Assembly: GCF_011050055.1 (NCBI RefSeq) | Contig: NZ_DRGM01000178.1 | Span: 1-52,891, forward strand | From: Pseudoalteromonas prydzensis | GTDB lineage: Bacteria; Pseudomonadota; Gammaproteobacteria; Enterobacterales; Alteromonadaceae | Direction of reading: 5' to 3' | DNA length: 52,891 bases | In this document: in pieces, positions 16,250 to 26,236 of the stretch | Numbering within the stretch: position 1 is the first letter of the stretch | How the letters are laid out: every line of letters begins with the position of its first letter | Notes under the pieces: generated by a model | What the model was told of the DNA's origin: nothing | Seen by the model: only the letters and a program-made list of their open reading frames with translations | The model's database searches: none | Position numbers and translations under genes: made by a program

Positions 16250-19200
16250 TTAATCTAGATCAAATTTATATAGAATATCAACGTTCTGATATAGGCCACT
16301 GGTGATTTCAATATAGAGCTGCGACAGTAATTGGTAGCGTACTGCCACTTCACTTAGCGAATCAAAAATACCCACGCTGTATTTAACTTGAATACCAGGT
16401 GCTACATAACCAGAAATTTCCACTTTGGTTTCATCACCACTGCCTTTTGAACTCAAGCTGACATCCGATAGACCGAACGTTTCTCCCACTTTTGACACCA
16501 TCCCTTCACTGCGACTCACTCCTTGCGCGAGTAATAACTGCGTCAACATCGCATCGGTGGAGCTATCCCCTTCATCTAAGGGTCGGCCATTTAATAAATA
16601 AGCCAATGATTGCGCTTGATCCATTGCAGGCTCAGAAAACACCTTTAATACCGGTTGCTCAATGTTACCCGTTAACGTGATCCCGGCAATCACATCATTA
16701 GCGGTATTCTCTGGGTTGCGGATCGCTTTAATATTAAGGAATGGTTTATCTATCGGACCGCTAAAACCAATTTGCCCGGTACGGATAAGTAAATCTTGGC
16801 CAAAAGAACGATAAGTCCCTTCACGTAAATTCAACTCACCGGTTGCGATCATCGGAGTTTGCTGATCCATTTTGATTGATAAATCACCTTCAATTTTAGA
16901 CTCCAAACCAAACGAATCGATACGCACATCATTTTCAACAATCAGCTTAAGGTCAATATCGTAGTCAAACGGTACCGCTTGAGTTTGCTCTGCTTGTTTG
17001 TCGATAATAATTTCATCATCACTAACTTGCACCGCCCCCTCTGGCAGCTCTTCAATTTCGATCCGGCCATACGGCACAACAACTTGTCCCGCTAATTTAA
17101 AGGCATTATCGGCTAAGCCAATCTTTAAATCCGGTGATATTTTAAATGTTACACCTTGCTGAGCACGTACATAAAACTGTTCGCCAAGCACGGCTAAGTT
17201 CACTGCAGGCTGTGCACCTTGCCAATCAATATCACCCACTAAGGCTAAATTACCGCCTTGTGCATCGTTTAATTTACCGTCAAGGGTGGCTTTGGTTTTA
17301 TCAAAAGTAATACTGATATTTGAATCAACAATAGCGACAGGAAGCTGATCGCCTTGTAAATTCACATCAATGACTTCCAGTTCACCGTTAAGTAACGGGG
17401 CACTTAGTGTGCCTGCTAAGGCAATTTGACCACTGATACTGCCTTTTAATTGCTCAAGCGTGCCAATAAAAGGCTGTAAATCCGTTAATAAAATTTTATC
17501 AATCATTAGCTGCCCGCTCAGTAACTGTTGGCCAGTTAAATCGTCAGCATTCACATCCGCATTGATATCACCAAGTACTGTGGAGCTCAATCGAGCCTCT
17601 AACTTAGCATCACGCGGATCTGCTATGGCATTGAGGGTGAATGTTTCTATTGGTAAGCGATAACGTTTTTCTTCGTTAATAAGCGTCGCGGCCAAATCAT
17701 GAGAGTTTATTGTCGCGGATAAACTTTGTAATTGACTAGCTTGCCAATTTGCCTTGATCTGCCCCGCAAAACCACCTTCGGTAATAATGTTTTTAGGCAA
17801 TAAATGTTTAATTTCGGCTAAATCAAAATTCTCTAACTTGGCATTAAGCTGCCCAAGCTGTGCGGTTTGCTTGAGTAGCTCAATACACAGTTTACTGTTG
17901 GCACTTTGCCAACAATGTTGCTGTACGGAAAAATCACCATTATCAATATTAAATTTAATTGCAACAGCAGGTTCAGTAGTAAAATCAATTACATTATCGC
18001 TCAGCAGCACATCAGTTAGGCTACCTTGCCACACATTGTTAGTAAATTTACCAGCAACCTCAAGTTGGGCTTTTCCCTCTACAGCAGCTAAATCAAGTTG
18101 TAGTTGATGGTCTGTTTTATCCCCTGCTGCTGTAATAGTAAAACTGTTAATTTGCTGCCCAGCTACACTTGCATCTGTTACTTTTAAGCTCACATTAGTT
18201 TGCCAATCAGCGGCATAGTTAAAGTCAGTTTTTACACTCAAATCTTTAATAGTAATATCAGCAAAACTTAAATCACGTAGACCAACATCTAAATTAACAA
18301 CTGGTTCTAAACGCGCTCCTGATATAGCAAGCTTTCCTTCACCAACACCAGTAAAGGGCTGTTTCTTTTGTGCTGATTTATTTAAATGGAGTAAGCCTTT
18401 AATATGCCATTGCTCGGAAATATCACCCGACAAGGCGAGTTTATTTTCACCACTGACAAGCTCAAATTTCTCAATACTGGCATGCAATGAATTATTTAAA
18501 TCAAAATCGGAGACAAAGGTAAATGGAATATCATCAACCGTACCGCCAAGTTGAGTATCGGTCATTTTCAATTGCCACTGCTGTTGCGAAGCACTAAATA
18601 CGCCGTTAAATTGCCCTGACAAATCACTCGTTACAGTGTCAGTTAAATACTGTGCTTTCAAGTTAGCGAGTTTTCCTGAAAACTCACTATAAATTCCCTT
18701 ATCCCAACGCGCAGATGCTGTCATAGTGGCTTTACTTTCATTTGCGAGTACTGACAAGTTTTCAACATCGATATGCGTTAAGCTGCCTTTGAGCGCACTT
18801 TCCAACTGCACTTTAGGGTATGCCGCTAATTGACTCTGCGCCATTAGTTGCAATGTATAGTCATCGGCATTTCCTGCACCGGTTAACTGCACATCATTTA
18901 TTTTTAAATTATTACTATCCACCTCAAGTAGCCACTGAGTAATATTTGCACTCATTGAAAAAGGGAAGTTTGTGGTTTTTAAATCTGCATTTATTTTTGC
19001 AGTCAGTGGATACTGCCCTTGGGTGATCACATCCAGCTGTAAGTCCCGTAAGTCACCAGCTACAGCCAAAGCGACTTGATGTTCAGGATTAGTGAGTGTT
19101 AGCTCTGCTGTAATTGCCGTGTCATCGGCTAAGTTTGCTGTTAATTGGCTAGCCAAATGCCATTGTAAATAGTCAGCACTGAATGACGGCAAGAGCAGTT

Positions 19201-19936
19201 CGCTTTTGTCTATTGCAAAAGAGCCTTTAATATCGGTAATTTCGTGGCTTTGCTCTGCTTGTACCAGCGTGATTTTAGCGATAAATAGCTGCTCAAGTTT
19301 TGCAGCCAGCGGTGAGCTAAAATGAATATCCGGCAAAGCTGCAAGTGCAGTTAATGGCTCTGCTGGAGCGGCTTGAGTCTCTTTAAGTAGTACATCAATC
19401 TGTGCAATGGTTAATGAGCTTAAGGTGACAAGTGATTGTTCAGCGGACGCTGACAAAACAAACTTTTTCACTGCGACGTCAGCACTGGCATGGGCAAGTT
19501 CAAACGAGGCTATTGCGATCCGTTTTATCGAAATTGCCAGAGGTAAGCTAATCTCATCAGTCGTACTCGTATCAGCTGGCTCTGCTAATACTGGCTCATC
19601 TTCAGCCACGGCGGGTGGTGGCTCTGGCAATACCAGCGCAATGCTCTGTGCACTGATGTTTTCGATGCAAATACCGTTGCAGCCCCACCAAAATAAATCA
19701 ACTTTTAGATTTTTTGCTTTGAAATCAAGGCCATCTTTTTGAAACTCGACGTCAAATGAATCGTTATATAAGAACCGGCCGTTTTTGATCGTTACCTGCA
19801 AACCATCAACAAGTTTATTAGCACTGTAGGCAATAAACTGATTGCCTGGCGCGGTAAATAGCACACAAAAGACTAACACCAAGATTGATGCAAAAAAAAG
19901 TGTCAGTGCCGCGGTGATTTTTTTCATTTTTGACAT
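16250..19936 (-). CDS. tamB: Translocation and assembly module subunit TamB
   Basis: Inner-membrane-anchored, periplasm-spanning AsmA-like protein that works with TamA in outer-membrane protein insertion and in phospholipid transport. An N-terminal signal anchor (about 7-30) precedes about 900 residues of beta-rich repeats. The C-terminal DUF490 (TamB_C) domain covers roughly the last 330 residues, with TGELNLREGTYRSFGQDLLIRTGQIGFSGPID and ...AYLLNGRPLDEGDSSTDAMLTQLLLAQG, and ends with YKFDLD. Length 1228 is normal. The ATG overlaps the tamA stop by one nucleotide (TAATG), indicating translational coupling. Confidence 0.95.
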   Translation of the reverse strand: MSKMKKITAALTLFFASILVLVFCVLFTAPGNQFIAYSANKLVDGLQVTIKNGRFLYNDSFDVEFQKDGLDFKAKNLKVDLFWWGCNGICIENISAQSIALVLPEPPPAVAEDEPVLAEPADTSTTDEISLPLAISIKRIAIASFELAHASADVAVKKFVLSASAEQSLVTLSSLTIAQIDVLLKETQAAPAEPLTALAALPDIHFSSPLAAKLEQLFIAKITLVQAEQSHEITDIKGSFAIDKSELLLPSFSADYLQWHLASQLTANLADDTAITAELTLTNPEHQVALAVAGDLRDLQLDVITQGQYPLTAKINADLKTTNFPFSMSANITQWLLEVDSNNLKINDVQLTGAGNADDYTLQLMAQSQLAAYPKVQLESALKGSLTHIDVENLSVLANESKATMTASARWDKGIYSEFSGKLANLKAQYLTDTVTSDLSGQFNGVFSASQQQWQLKMTDTQLGGTVDDIPFTFVSDFDLNNSLHASIEKFELVSGENKLALSGDISEQWHIKGLLHLNKSAQKKQPFTGVGEGKLAISGARLEPVVNLDVGLRDLSFADITIKDLSVKTDFNYAADWQTNVSLKVTDASVAGQQINSFTITAAGDKTDHQLQLDLAAVEGKAQLEVAGKFTNNVWQGSLTDVLLSDNVIDFTTEPAVAIKFNIDNGDFSVQQHCWQSANSKLCIELLKQTAQLGQLNAKLENFDLAEIKHLLPKNIITEGGFAGQIKANWQASQLQSLSATINSHDLAATLINEEKRYRLPIETFTLNAIADPRDAKLEARLSSTVLGDINADVNADDLTGQQLLSGQLMIDKILLTDLQPFIGTLEQLKGSISGQIALAGTLSAPLLNGELEVIDVNLQGDQLPVAIVDSNISITFDKTKATLDGKLNDAQGGNLALVGDIDWQGAQPAVNLAVLGEQFYVRAQQGVTFKISPDLKIGLADNAFKLAGQVVVPYGRIEIEELPEGAVQVSDDEIIIDKQAEQTQAVPFDYDIDLKLIVENDVRIDSFGLESKIEGDLSIKMDQQTPMIATGELNLREGTYRSFGQDLLIRTGQIGFSGPIDKPFLNIKAIRNPENTANDVIAGITLTGNIEQPVLKVFSEPAMDQAQSLAYLLNGRPLDEGDSSTDAMLTQLLLAQGVSRSEGMVSKVGETFGLSDVSLSSKGSGDETKVEISGYVAPGIQVKYSVGIFDSLSEVAVRYQLLSQLYIEITSGLYQNVDILYKFDLD

Positions 19937-21663
19937 TAAATTTCAGGCCCTATAGTAATACTTAGTCGCGTACTCTTACTTTCTTTCGTCAGTCCCCACG
20001 CATGATCAATTCGAACAGGGCCTACTGGCGTTAAATAGCGAATACCAAAACCAGCCCCCACTTCAACGCGATCTGTAAAGTCATTGGTCGCGGTGCCACT
20101 GTCAACAAATAAGGCTGCTCGCCAACTTTCGGCAAACTGGTAATTATATTCAACCGTACCTGTCATTAAGTATTTACCACCAATCAAACGACCGGCTTCA
20201 TCTTCAGGTGATATTGATTGATATGCAAAACCACGCACACTTTGATCACCACCGGCGTAAAAACGCAATGAAAATGGCACATTGTCAATATCATCCACTA
20301 ACATGGCACCAACATTAGCCTTTAAAAACAATAAATGACGATCAAGATAGGTTTGTAACCACGCATTTTGGATCTGTACTCTGACGATGTTGGTCGTGGA
20401 AAACAGGTCTTTTAAACCAAATTCTGCAGATAACAACCACTGATAACCCGATGTTGGCGTTGTGCCTCCTTCGGTTTGTTTTTTTGCATAGCTGATCCCT
20501 GGCATTAACATTTTAGAACTTTGTTCTTCATCACCAATGCGGTAAGTCTCTCGGTCGCGGCGCAAAAATGCAGTACGTACCCAGTCGTCATCCGTCAGCC
20601 ATTGTCGTTGTATTTGTCCCGTTAAAATTTTACTGTAAACATCGTTAGTTAACTCATCTTCGAGTTTATAACCGGCTGAAAAACGCCATAAGTCATCATT
20701 AGGATCGTCAACAGGGATCGTGTAGCCAAGCGAGATATCTTGCTGACGCTCTGATACATTTAAATTACTTTCAAGATAGTGACCGTTTTCTGTGATCCAC
20801 GGTTTAGTCCATTTAAAGCGCACTTTAGGGCCTAGATCGGTACTATAACCGCCACCCACTTCATAACTATTGGCAGGCTTGTGTAGCACGTCAACTCTAA
20901 TCGGTACTTGTTGATCCGCACGATTAGATATATCAGCATACACACGTACACTGGCAAAATACGGCGTGCTAGATAACGCTAAATTGTATTCCGATACTAA
21001 AGTCGCTTTATACGCTTCCCCTTGTTTAAATTTGGCTAAAGAACGAATGTATTTTTCAGCTGGAGTTTGCTCACCTAACACGAGATCACCAAATTGATAA
21101 CGAACACCGGTATCTATCGTTAAGATCACCTCAGCACTATTATTCTTTAATGAAATAGCCAACTGGCGTGCTTGCCACTTCACATCGAAGTAGCCTAACT
21201 CAAGCAATTGCCCTTCAATTTTTTTACGTGCAGCATCGTAATGACTGTGATTTAAAATATCACCCTGTTTTAGCGCAATACTGTTTATGGTTTGCTTAAG
21301 TAATAAGTCATCTTCACCAGCGCCATTTACGGTTATACGCACATCAGCAATACGCGTCACCGGACCGCGGTCGATTCTTGCAATCAGTGTTTGTGTGTCA
21401 TTGTCATAATTAAGCTTAATAACAGGTTTATAATAACCAAGTGCTTTTAAACTACTGGCAACTTGTTTTTTTGCATGACTTAACAAAGTACTGGTGGCTT
21501 GTTCACCTTCTAATTGCTTTAAGTACAGCGCAACATTCTTTTCAAGCAAGCCATCAATACCATTTATTTCATAGCTATTTACAACTTGTGCGGCCGCAAA
21601 TAGATTAAATGAAAACAACAAAAATAAACCAACTGTAATGCGAGTTAATATCCAGCTAGGCAA
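19936..21663 (-). CDS. tamA: Translocation and assembly module subunit TamA (Omp85 family)
   Basis: Outer-membrane Omp85 protein paired with TamB. It has a signal peptide (about 24 residues), then three POTRA domains (about 25-260), starting with VNSYEINGIDGLLEKNVALYLKQLEG. A 16-strand barrel (about 265-575) carries the Omp85 motifs VRGFAYQSISPED (V/I-R-G-F/Y in the L6 loop) and GAGFGIRYLTPVGPVRIDHAWGL near the end. Length 575 equals typical TamA. It is divergent from rraB. The tamA-tamB order and one-nucleotide overlap match other gammaproteobacteria. Confidence 0.95.
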   Translation of the reverse strand: MPSWILTRITVGLFLLFSFNLFAAAQVVNSYEINGIDGLLEKNVALYLKQLEGEQATSTLLSHAKKQVASSLKALGYYKPVIKLNYDNDTQTLIARIDRGPVTRIADVRITVNGAGEDDLLLKQTINSIALKQGDILNHSHYDAARKKIEGQLLELGYFDVKWQARQLAISLKNNSAEVILTIDTGVRYQFGDLVLGEQTPAEKYIRSLAKFKQGEAYKATLVSEYNLALSSTPYFASVRVYADISNRADQQVPIRVDVLHKPANSYEVGGGYSTDLGPKVRFKWTKPWITENGHYLESNLNVSERQQDISLGYTIPVDDPNDDLWRFSAGYKLEDELTNDVYSKILTGQIQRQWLTDDDWVRTAFLRRDRETYRIGDEEQSSKMLMPGISYAKKQTEGGTTPTSGYQWLLSAEFGLKDLFSTTNIVRVQIQNAWLQTYLDRHLLFLKANVGAMLVDDIDNVPFSLRFYAGGDQSVRGFAYQSISPEDEAGRLIGGKYLMTGTVEYNYQFAESWRAALFVDSGTATNDFTDRVEVGAGFGIRYLTPVGPVRIDHAWGLTKESKSTRLSITIGPEI

Positions 21664-21825
21664 GTAATTTCCTTACTTAAAAACGATTTATCGATAATGA
21701 AAGAAATAGTACCATATTGAAACCACTTCACGCAGTAACTCAAATGTGAAAATTAGTACGCTTATGTGCTGGATTTTGGTTACAATAGTCATTACTAATT
21801 TGAAATAATTTTATTGAGTTTTTAA

Positions 21826-22161
21826 ATGCACTTTCCTGATGATGACAATGGCCAACTTTTAGCTGAAATCGCAGCTGCAGGCATAGATTTAGCCCAGATG
21901 CACAAAATTGATTTCTATATTTTATTCGAACAAAAAGTAGATGCTGAAAAATTTGCCACAGCGATAGTAGAAGATGAGCTTGCACCTACAACCGAATTAG
22001 TGCAATGCAAAGACACTGGTATTTGGGAAGTAGTAACTCAGGTACAAATGGTGCCAGATCACACTTTACTTGGCCAAACTGAGCAGTATTTAGAAAGTAT
22101 CGCCAATGGCTATAATGGCTATGGTGACGGCTGGGGATTAATGGATGGCGACGACGCCTAA
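21826..22161 (+). CDS. rraB: Ribonuclease E inhibitor RraB
   Basis: Regulator that binds the C-terminal scaffold region of RNase E and modulates mRNA turnover. The family signature is seen in FPDDDNGQLLAEIAAAGIDL at the start, then HKIDFYILFEQKVDAEKFATAI (about 28-50), and an acidic C-terminus ending NGYGDGWGLMDGDDA, which resembles the YDGWG end of RraB. At 111 residues it is shorter than the E. coli protein (138), with both ends trimmed. A TACAAT box is at 21781-21786, 39 nt before the ATG. It converges with radD, and its stop codon is 22 nt from the radD stop. Confidence 0.85.
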   Translation: MHFPDDDNGQLLAEIAAAGIDLAQMHKIDFYILFEQKVDAEKFATAIVEDELAPTTELVQCKDTGIWEVVTQVQMVPDHTLLGQTEQYLESIANGYNGYGDGWGLMDGDDA

Positions 22162-22202
22162 AACAAAAAATCAGTTAAGTTTATTAACCACTTAACTGAT
22201 TT
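22161..22202. terminator. Hairpin terminator between rraB and radD
   Basis: AATCAGTTAAGT (22169-22180) pairs perfectly with ACTTAACTGATT (22190-22201) around a 9-nt loop that contains the radD stop codon. On the minus strand it is followed by a long T-rich run (CTGATTTTTTGTTTT); on the plus strand by a weaker TTGCCTTTCT. Confidence 0.72.
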
Positions 22203-23941
22203 GCCTTTCTAAAATTTCCTTGGTAATCAAATAGTTTATCCGCAACCTTCCAGCCATATTTTTTACTCTTTCTGGCAATCACAAAATCCGGTGCTACCAG
22301 CTGTAATTGTTTAGCAATGACTTGCTGCGCCGATTTAAACTCTGTCGGTGCAAGACCTTGCGCGGTACGCTTAGCAAATTGTTTATTAAACGCGTAACGC
22401 GCCGCTGATTTTGAAAAGTCATATACTTCATCACAACTGGCACCATCTTCATCATAATAGGTGATCTTTATTATCTGCTCATTACTTGCAAGGCTTTCAA
22501 CACTTAAACCACTACAACGCAGCACTAATGCATCTTTTAAGTTAAGTGCCGCCCGTAATTTATCATCCGGATCAGCCATTACTGCATGGCAAGCTTGGCA
22601 CATACGCGCAGCAATATCATTTTCTGCGCCGCACGCTTCACATTCTTTAAAACGAAATCGATAGTCGCATTGCTCTTTTAAGCCGTCATCATCTTCAAGC
22701 AAACCTTGACAGCGGCGGCCAAAATGTTCAACGACTTTACCTTGGCTATCGGTTTTTCCCCAAAAAATATTGGCAAAACCACAGCCAGGGCACTGTACTT
22801 GTACTGGCTCGTTATCACTGTCGCCCTTTTTACTGCCTACCTCTGGGTAAAACAAATCAAAACCATTCCCAGCATAATCAATGACTAAACATTCCGTTTT
22901 TCCTTCACTTAAACGCAAACCACGACCGACAATTTGTTGATATAGACTAACCGACTCGGTCGGCCGTAATATAGCAATAAAATCCACATGCGGGGCATCA
23001 AAACCGGTAGTCAATACTGATACATTAACAAGGTATTTTATCCGCCGCTGCTTAAACGCCATAATGATCTGGTCACGTTCAGCGTTAGGTGTATCACCCG
23101 TGATCAAAGCCGCTTGTTGATCGGGCAAATAGCCATAAACTTCTTTTGCATGCAACACGGTGGCTGCAAAAATCATGATCCCTTTACGTTGCTCACTGTA
23201 CTCAATGACTTGCTGCATAATGGCTTTGGTAGCACGACTATTTTTTGCCAGTAATTGATTCATATCATCACCCGTATAGCGTCCGAATGAATCACTTTGC
23301 AAAGACGAAAAGTCATAGTGGCTAATTGCAGCATCGATTTCCCGCGGCGGTGTTAGATACTGATGTTTAATCATATAGCGCAGCGGTAGTTCAAAAATGC
23401 ACTCTTGGAATGGGCTGACCTTATCACCTCGGACAAAACCATGGTAATGACGATAATACACCCAGCCGATCCCCATACGATAAGGTGTGGCAGTTAACCC
23501 CAACACTTTTAACTGCGGGTTATGTGCTTTTAATGCCAGAATCACTTTCTCGTATTGACTATCTTTATCACCACTGACACGGTGACATTCATCAATGATC
23601 ACTAACGAATAGTGCTGATCAAGTTGCTCAATATTTCGTGACAACGATTGGATACTGGCAAAGGTGACCTGATGTGCTAACGACTTTTGTTTTAAACCCG
23701 CAGAAAAAATACTCGCTTCAAGACCAAAGCTCTTATATTTTTCGGCGTTTTGTTCAACCAGCTCTTTAACGTGGGCAAGTACTAAAATTTTTTGTCTGGC
23801 AATGCGCGCCAACTCAGCAATAACTAAACTTTTCCCAGCACCGGTAGGTAATACGATTAAGGCAGGCTCTGAGGTTTTACGAAAATAAGCAACGGTGCGA
23901 TCAACCGCTTCTTGTTGATAAGGGCGTAATACATACGTCAT
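22184..23941 (-). CDS. radD: RadD superfamily 2 helicase (YejH)
   Basis: DNA repair ATPase of superfamily 2, linked in E. coli to double-strand break processing and RecA-mediated recombination. It shows a Q-like N-terminus LRPYQQEAVDRTVAYF, Walker A PTGAGKS (about 36-42), DECH box (about 136-139), motif III LTATPYR and motif VI QIVGRGLR. A C-terminal region has cysteine clusters, CPGCG (about 385), a CQ...C pair and CEACGAEND...CQACH, suggesting two zinc-binding modules as in RadD. Length 585 versus 586 in E. coli. A single-gene unit with a terminator at its end. Confidence 0.93.
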   Translation of the reverse strand: MTYVLRPYQQEAVDRTVAYFRKTSEPALIVLPTGAGKSLVIAELARIARQKILVLAHVKELVEQNAEKYKSFGLEASIFSAGLKQKSLAHQVTFASIQSLSRNIEQLDQHYSLVIIDECHRVSGDKDSQYEKVILALKAHNPQLKVLGLTATPYRMGIGWVYYRHYHGFVRGDKVSPFQECIFELPLRYMIKHQYLTPPREIDAAISHYDFSSLQSDSFGRYTGDDMNQLLAKNSRATKAIMQQVIEYSEQRKGIMIFAATVLHAKEVYGYLPDQQAALITGDTPNAERDQIIMAFKQRRIKYLVNVSVLTTGFDAPHVDFIAILRPTESVSLYQQIVGRGLRLSEGKTECLVIDYAGNGFDLFYPEVGSKKGDSDNEPVQVQCPGCGFANIFWGKTDSQGKVVEHFGRRCQGLLEDDDGLKEQCDYRFRFKECEACGAENDIAARMCQACHAVMADPDDKLRAALNLKDALVLRCSGLSVESLASNEQIIKITYYDEDGASCDEVYDFSKSAARYAFNKQFAKRTAQGLAPTEFKSAQQVIAKQLQLVAPDFVIARKSKKYGWKVADKLFDYQGNFRKANQLSG

Positions 23942-23992
23942 GGTGGCAACTTAAAGGAGCAATAACAATGAGGAGTAATTTTCAGCAAAGTA

Positions 23993-24009
23993 AGGGGCTC
24001 GCGGCCCCT
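23993..24009 (-). terminator. GC-rich hairpin after the H-NS-like gene
   Basis: AGGGGC (23993-23998) and GCCCCT (24004-24009) pair around TCGCG, 7 nt past the stop codon. The following minus-strand tract TACTTTGCTG has only a short T run, so termination may be partial. Confidence 0.5.
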
Positions 24010-24015
24010 CTGCTA

Positions 24016-24318
24016 TTAAGCTAGATGTTTGGTTAGTTCAACACCTTGGAATGCTTTAGGACGTTTACCACGGCCAGTCCATTCAACAGTTTCACCTTCA
24101 AATTCGATACGGTATTTTGGCATTACTTTAGTGCGTTTATCATTTGCACCTTCCTGAAGGTCTTCAACAGTTAAGCCTTTCGCTTTTAATAAATCAAGGA
24201 CTTCCTGTTTCGCTTGTTGTTGCTCTGTATATTTTGCGATTGCATCTGTTAATAATGCTTGTGCTTTCTCTAAGTCAGCAAGACTCGCTGATTTTATAAA
24301 CGCTTTAATTTCTTTCAT
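24016..24318 (-). CDS. H-NS family nucleoid-associated protein, short form
   Basis: A 100-residue DNA-binding protein. The N-terminal part (about 1-50) is helical and coiled-coil-like, the oligomerisation region. The C-terminal domain (about 64-96) contains KYRIEFEGETVEWTGRGKRPKAFQ, equivalent to the AT-hook-like Q/R-G-R core TWTGQGRTP of H-NS. It is shorter than E. coli H-NS (137) because of a reduced N-terminal half. H-NS proteins silence AT-rich and horizontally acquired DNA. The 243-nt upstream region is very AT-rich, which would fit autoregulation. Whether it is the main H-NS of the cell cannot be told. Confidence 0.85.
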   Translation of the reverse strand: MKEIKAFIKSASLADLEKAQALLTDAIAKYTEQQQAKQEVLDLLKAKGLTVEDLQEGANDKRTKVMPKYRIEFEGETVEWTGRGKRPKAFQGVELTKHLA

Positions 24319-24561
24319 TTTCGACTCACTAAATTGTAAAGTTATAAATTAGATTTGATTCAAGTAAATTATAAGCCTATTTTTTTAAATAGGCCAAGCT
24401 GATTAATCAGTTTTTAAGGATTTTATTTAAACTAAGATTAATAATAAGATGAGTATAGTCATTCATTAAAGTTAAGTGGTTTATTATTCACTTTATCAGC
24501 GCTGAAAAGTGTACTTAACATGCTTAATTACATAAAATCATTTGATCACTTTATAATAAAA

Positions 24562-25332
24562 CTACATCGATGTTATTAGCGTTTCAAACCGCTCAGCTAA
24601 ACCAATATCATTAATATTTTTTTCAAGAGCAATAAAATAGGATTGCTTTTTGTCAGTCCAGGATAGACTCGAGTACGCATTATCGCTATTGTCTTTAAGT
24701 ACATAAAGGATACCTGGATGGTTATTGACATAATAATTAACCGCATCCGCATCAAGGTATACGCCACTGCTTTGACTAAAACTAAACACTTTTATAATCA
24801 CAGTACCAAACGTATCATTTTTGACAACCTGAGTTAACTGATCCCAACCGCTACCGGCAATAAAATTTCCGCCAACGGTTTTACTCATAACAGTAAATTC
24901 TTGTTGCACCAATATATTATCTAAAGCGACTGTGTCACCTGCAAATTGCTGCGACAAATTAGTTTGGTCTGCGATTGATTGCGCAGCCATAATTTCAGGT
25001 TTTAAGCTAAGCAGAAATAGTTCATGGCCATATTTGTGCTCTGCAATCAGTTTTGCAATATCTTTGATCTGAGATGTGTCTACTAACGCAAAACCATTGG
25101 TTTTAGTCTCTACAGCAAGCCGCACATAGCCGGTATCTTGAGCTGCATTAATGTTATCATGTTCGTGCAGAGCAATTGGTGTTTCTGTAAAAGAGAACAC
25201 CTGAGCGCCCTGCTGTTGCGTTGGATGTTCAGCAAGAAAAGGATTAGCATTTAAATCGGGCTCATTAGCAAAAGCTACAACCGAGAATACAGCAGTCATA
25301 GTTACACTGAATATCACGTTACATTTTTTCAT
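24562..25332 (-). CDS. Secreted protein of unknown function
   Basis: Not recognised. The start at MKKCNVIF gives a clear signal peptide (about 22 residues, VVAFA/NEP) and a mature protein of about 235 residues. An in-frame ATG six codons upstream would add MDKEPI before the signal and is less likely. The mature part lacks cysteines and has alternating beta-like blocks, such as YVRLAVETKTNGFALVDTSQIKDIAKLIAEH and TFGTVIIKVFSFSQSSGVYLDADAVNYYVNNHPGILYVLKDNSDNAYSSL. It stands alone between the H-NS gene and a terminator shared with the DUF1439 gene, in an AT-rich neighbourhood. No enzyme motif is visible. Confidence 0.7.
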   Translation of the reverse strand: MKKCNVIFSVTMTAVFSVVAFANEPDLNANPFLAEHPTQQQGAQVFSFTETPIALHEHDNINAAQDTGYVRLAVETKTNGFALVDTSQIKDIAKLIAEHKYGHELFLLSLKPEIMAAQSIADQTNLSQQFAGDTVALDNILVQQEFTVMSKTVGGNFIAGSGWDQLTQVVKNDTFGTVIIKVFSFSQSSGVYLDADAVNYYVNNHPGILYVLKDNSDNAYSSLSWTDKKQSYFIALEKNINDIGLAERFETLITSM

Positions 25333-25532
25333 AATAGGCTCTTTATCCATAAAGAAGGCAATTAAGGGTGATCAACTAACAATTAGTATAGTCGATTAAA
25401 TACACAATTTGTACCTATATAATAAATTTATTCTTTTAATTTACATTACCCGGCTCGGTTATAAACAGCAGCCCTTATAGCGCGCGCCTTCCCTTATAAA
25501 TTAAGCAGTAGCATTTAATAATAACCTTATAG

Positions 25533-25570
25533 ATACAAAAAAGCCCTGTACAAACAGGGCTTTTTTGTAT
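25533..25570. terminator. Strong bidirectional intrinsic terminator
   Basis: ATACAAAAAAGCCCTG (25533-25548) pairs perfectly over 16 bp with CAGGGCTTTTTTGTAT (25555-25570) around TACAAA. The A and T runs lie within the stem, so it works in either direction. It terminates the DUF1439 gene (stop at 25585). Confidence 0.9.
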
Positions 25571-25584
25571 CTGAATAATATAGT

Positions 25585-26139
25585 TTAAATGCTAGGTACT
25601 AATTTAATTGCGCCCTGCTCTACTTTCATATCTAAAGGCAGCTTGCTTAATAATGCGACTTTAGGGTCATTCATATTTAGTTTATAGACCGGATTTACAG
25701 CTAAAAACCCGTTAATAACTTTCATTGCTTCATCATCAAGAACCGCTAAATTGCCCTTAAAGCCACCAGCGTCAATGGTTGAATCAAGCAATTTTACATT
25801 GCGTAAAAATACTGCTTTCTTCTCACTATCATAAAAAGGGGCACCTTCTATTTGCAACTTTAAGCGCACCGGATATTTAAGCGCAAAGGCATTTATAACG
25901 GCGCTTGAATCTGCGCCAAGCACCACTACATCTCGATTATCAGGGCCTACATTCACGCTTAAATCATTCACATCAAATTGCACGGGTAAGCCCATCAAAC
26001 TCACTTTTTCACTGAGCTTTGGCAATTGTTGGTTAAGCACTGTTTCAATCTCACTGCTAGTAAATGAATAAACAGCAACACCGTTAGTGGTATTACACGC
26101 TGAAAGTAATAAACAGCCAATTAATAAAATATACTTCAT
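25585..26139 (-). CDS. DUF1439 lipoprotein, YceB-like
   Basis: The signal sequence MKYILLIGCLLLSAC has the lipobox LSAC with Cys15, so it is a lipoprotein. The rest is a DUF1439 domain of the kind found in E. coli YceB: VAVYSFTSSEIETVLNQQLPKLSEKVSLMGLPVQFDVNDLSVNVGPDNRDVVVL, then IDAGGFKGNLAVLDDEAMKVINGFLA. The fold resembles lipid-binding TULIP-type beta proteins, which is family inference. Length 184 is normal. A single-gene unit between two terminators. Confidence 0.83.
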   Translation of the reverse strand: MKYILLIGCLLLSACNTTNGVAVYSFTSSEIETVLNQQLPKLSEKVSLMGLPVQFDVNDLSVNVGPDNRDVVVLGADSSAVINAFALKYPVRLKLQIEGAPFYDSEKKAVFLRNVKLLDSTIDAGGFKGNLAVLDDEAMKVINGFLAVNPVYKLNMNDPKVALLSKLPLDMKVEQGAIKLVPSI

Positions 26140-26180
26140 TATTTTTCCTTTACTATAATATTATCGTCAATAACTAAATA

Positions 26181-26209
26181 AAAATAAAAGCCGCACAATG
26201 GCGGCTTTT
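26181..26209 (-). terminator. Intrinsic terminator of the DUF349 gene
   Basis: AAAAGCCGC (26186-26194) and GCGGCTTTT (26201-26209) pair around a 6-nt loop. On the minus strand the hairpin is followed by TTTTATTTTTATTT. It is 27 nt after the stop codon at 26237. Confidence 0.85.
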
Positions 26210-26236
26210 CTGCAATGGATAGCGCACTGGTATTGT

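Noticed and set aside
18661..18676. GTTAGCGAG-like stretch as a third copy of the octamer family
   Set aside because: It is a single copy inside tamB coding sequence and can arise by chance.
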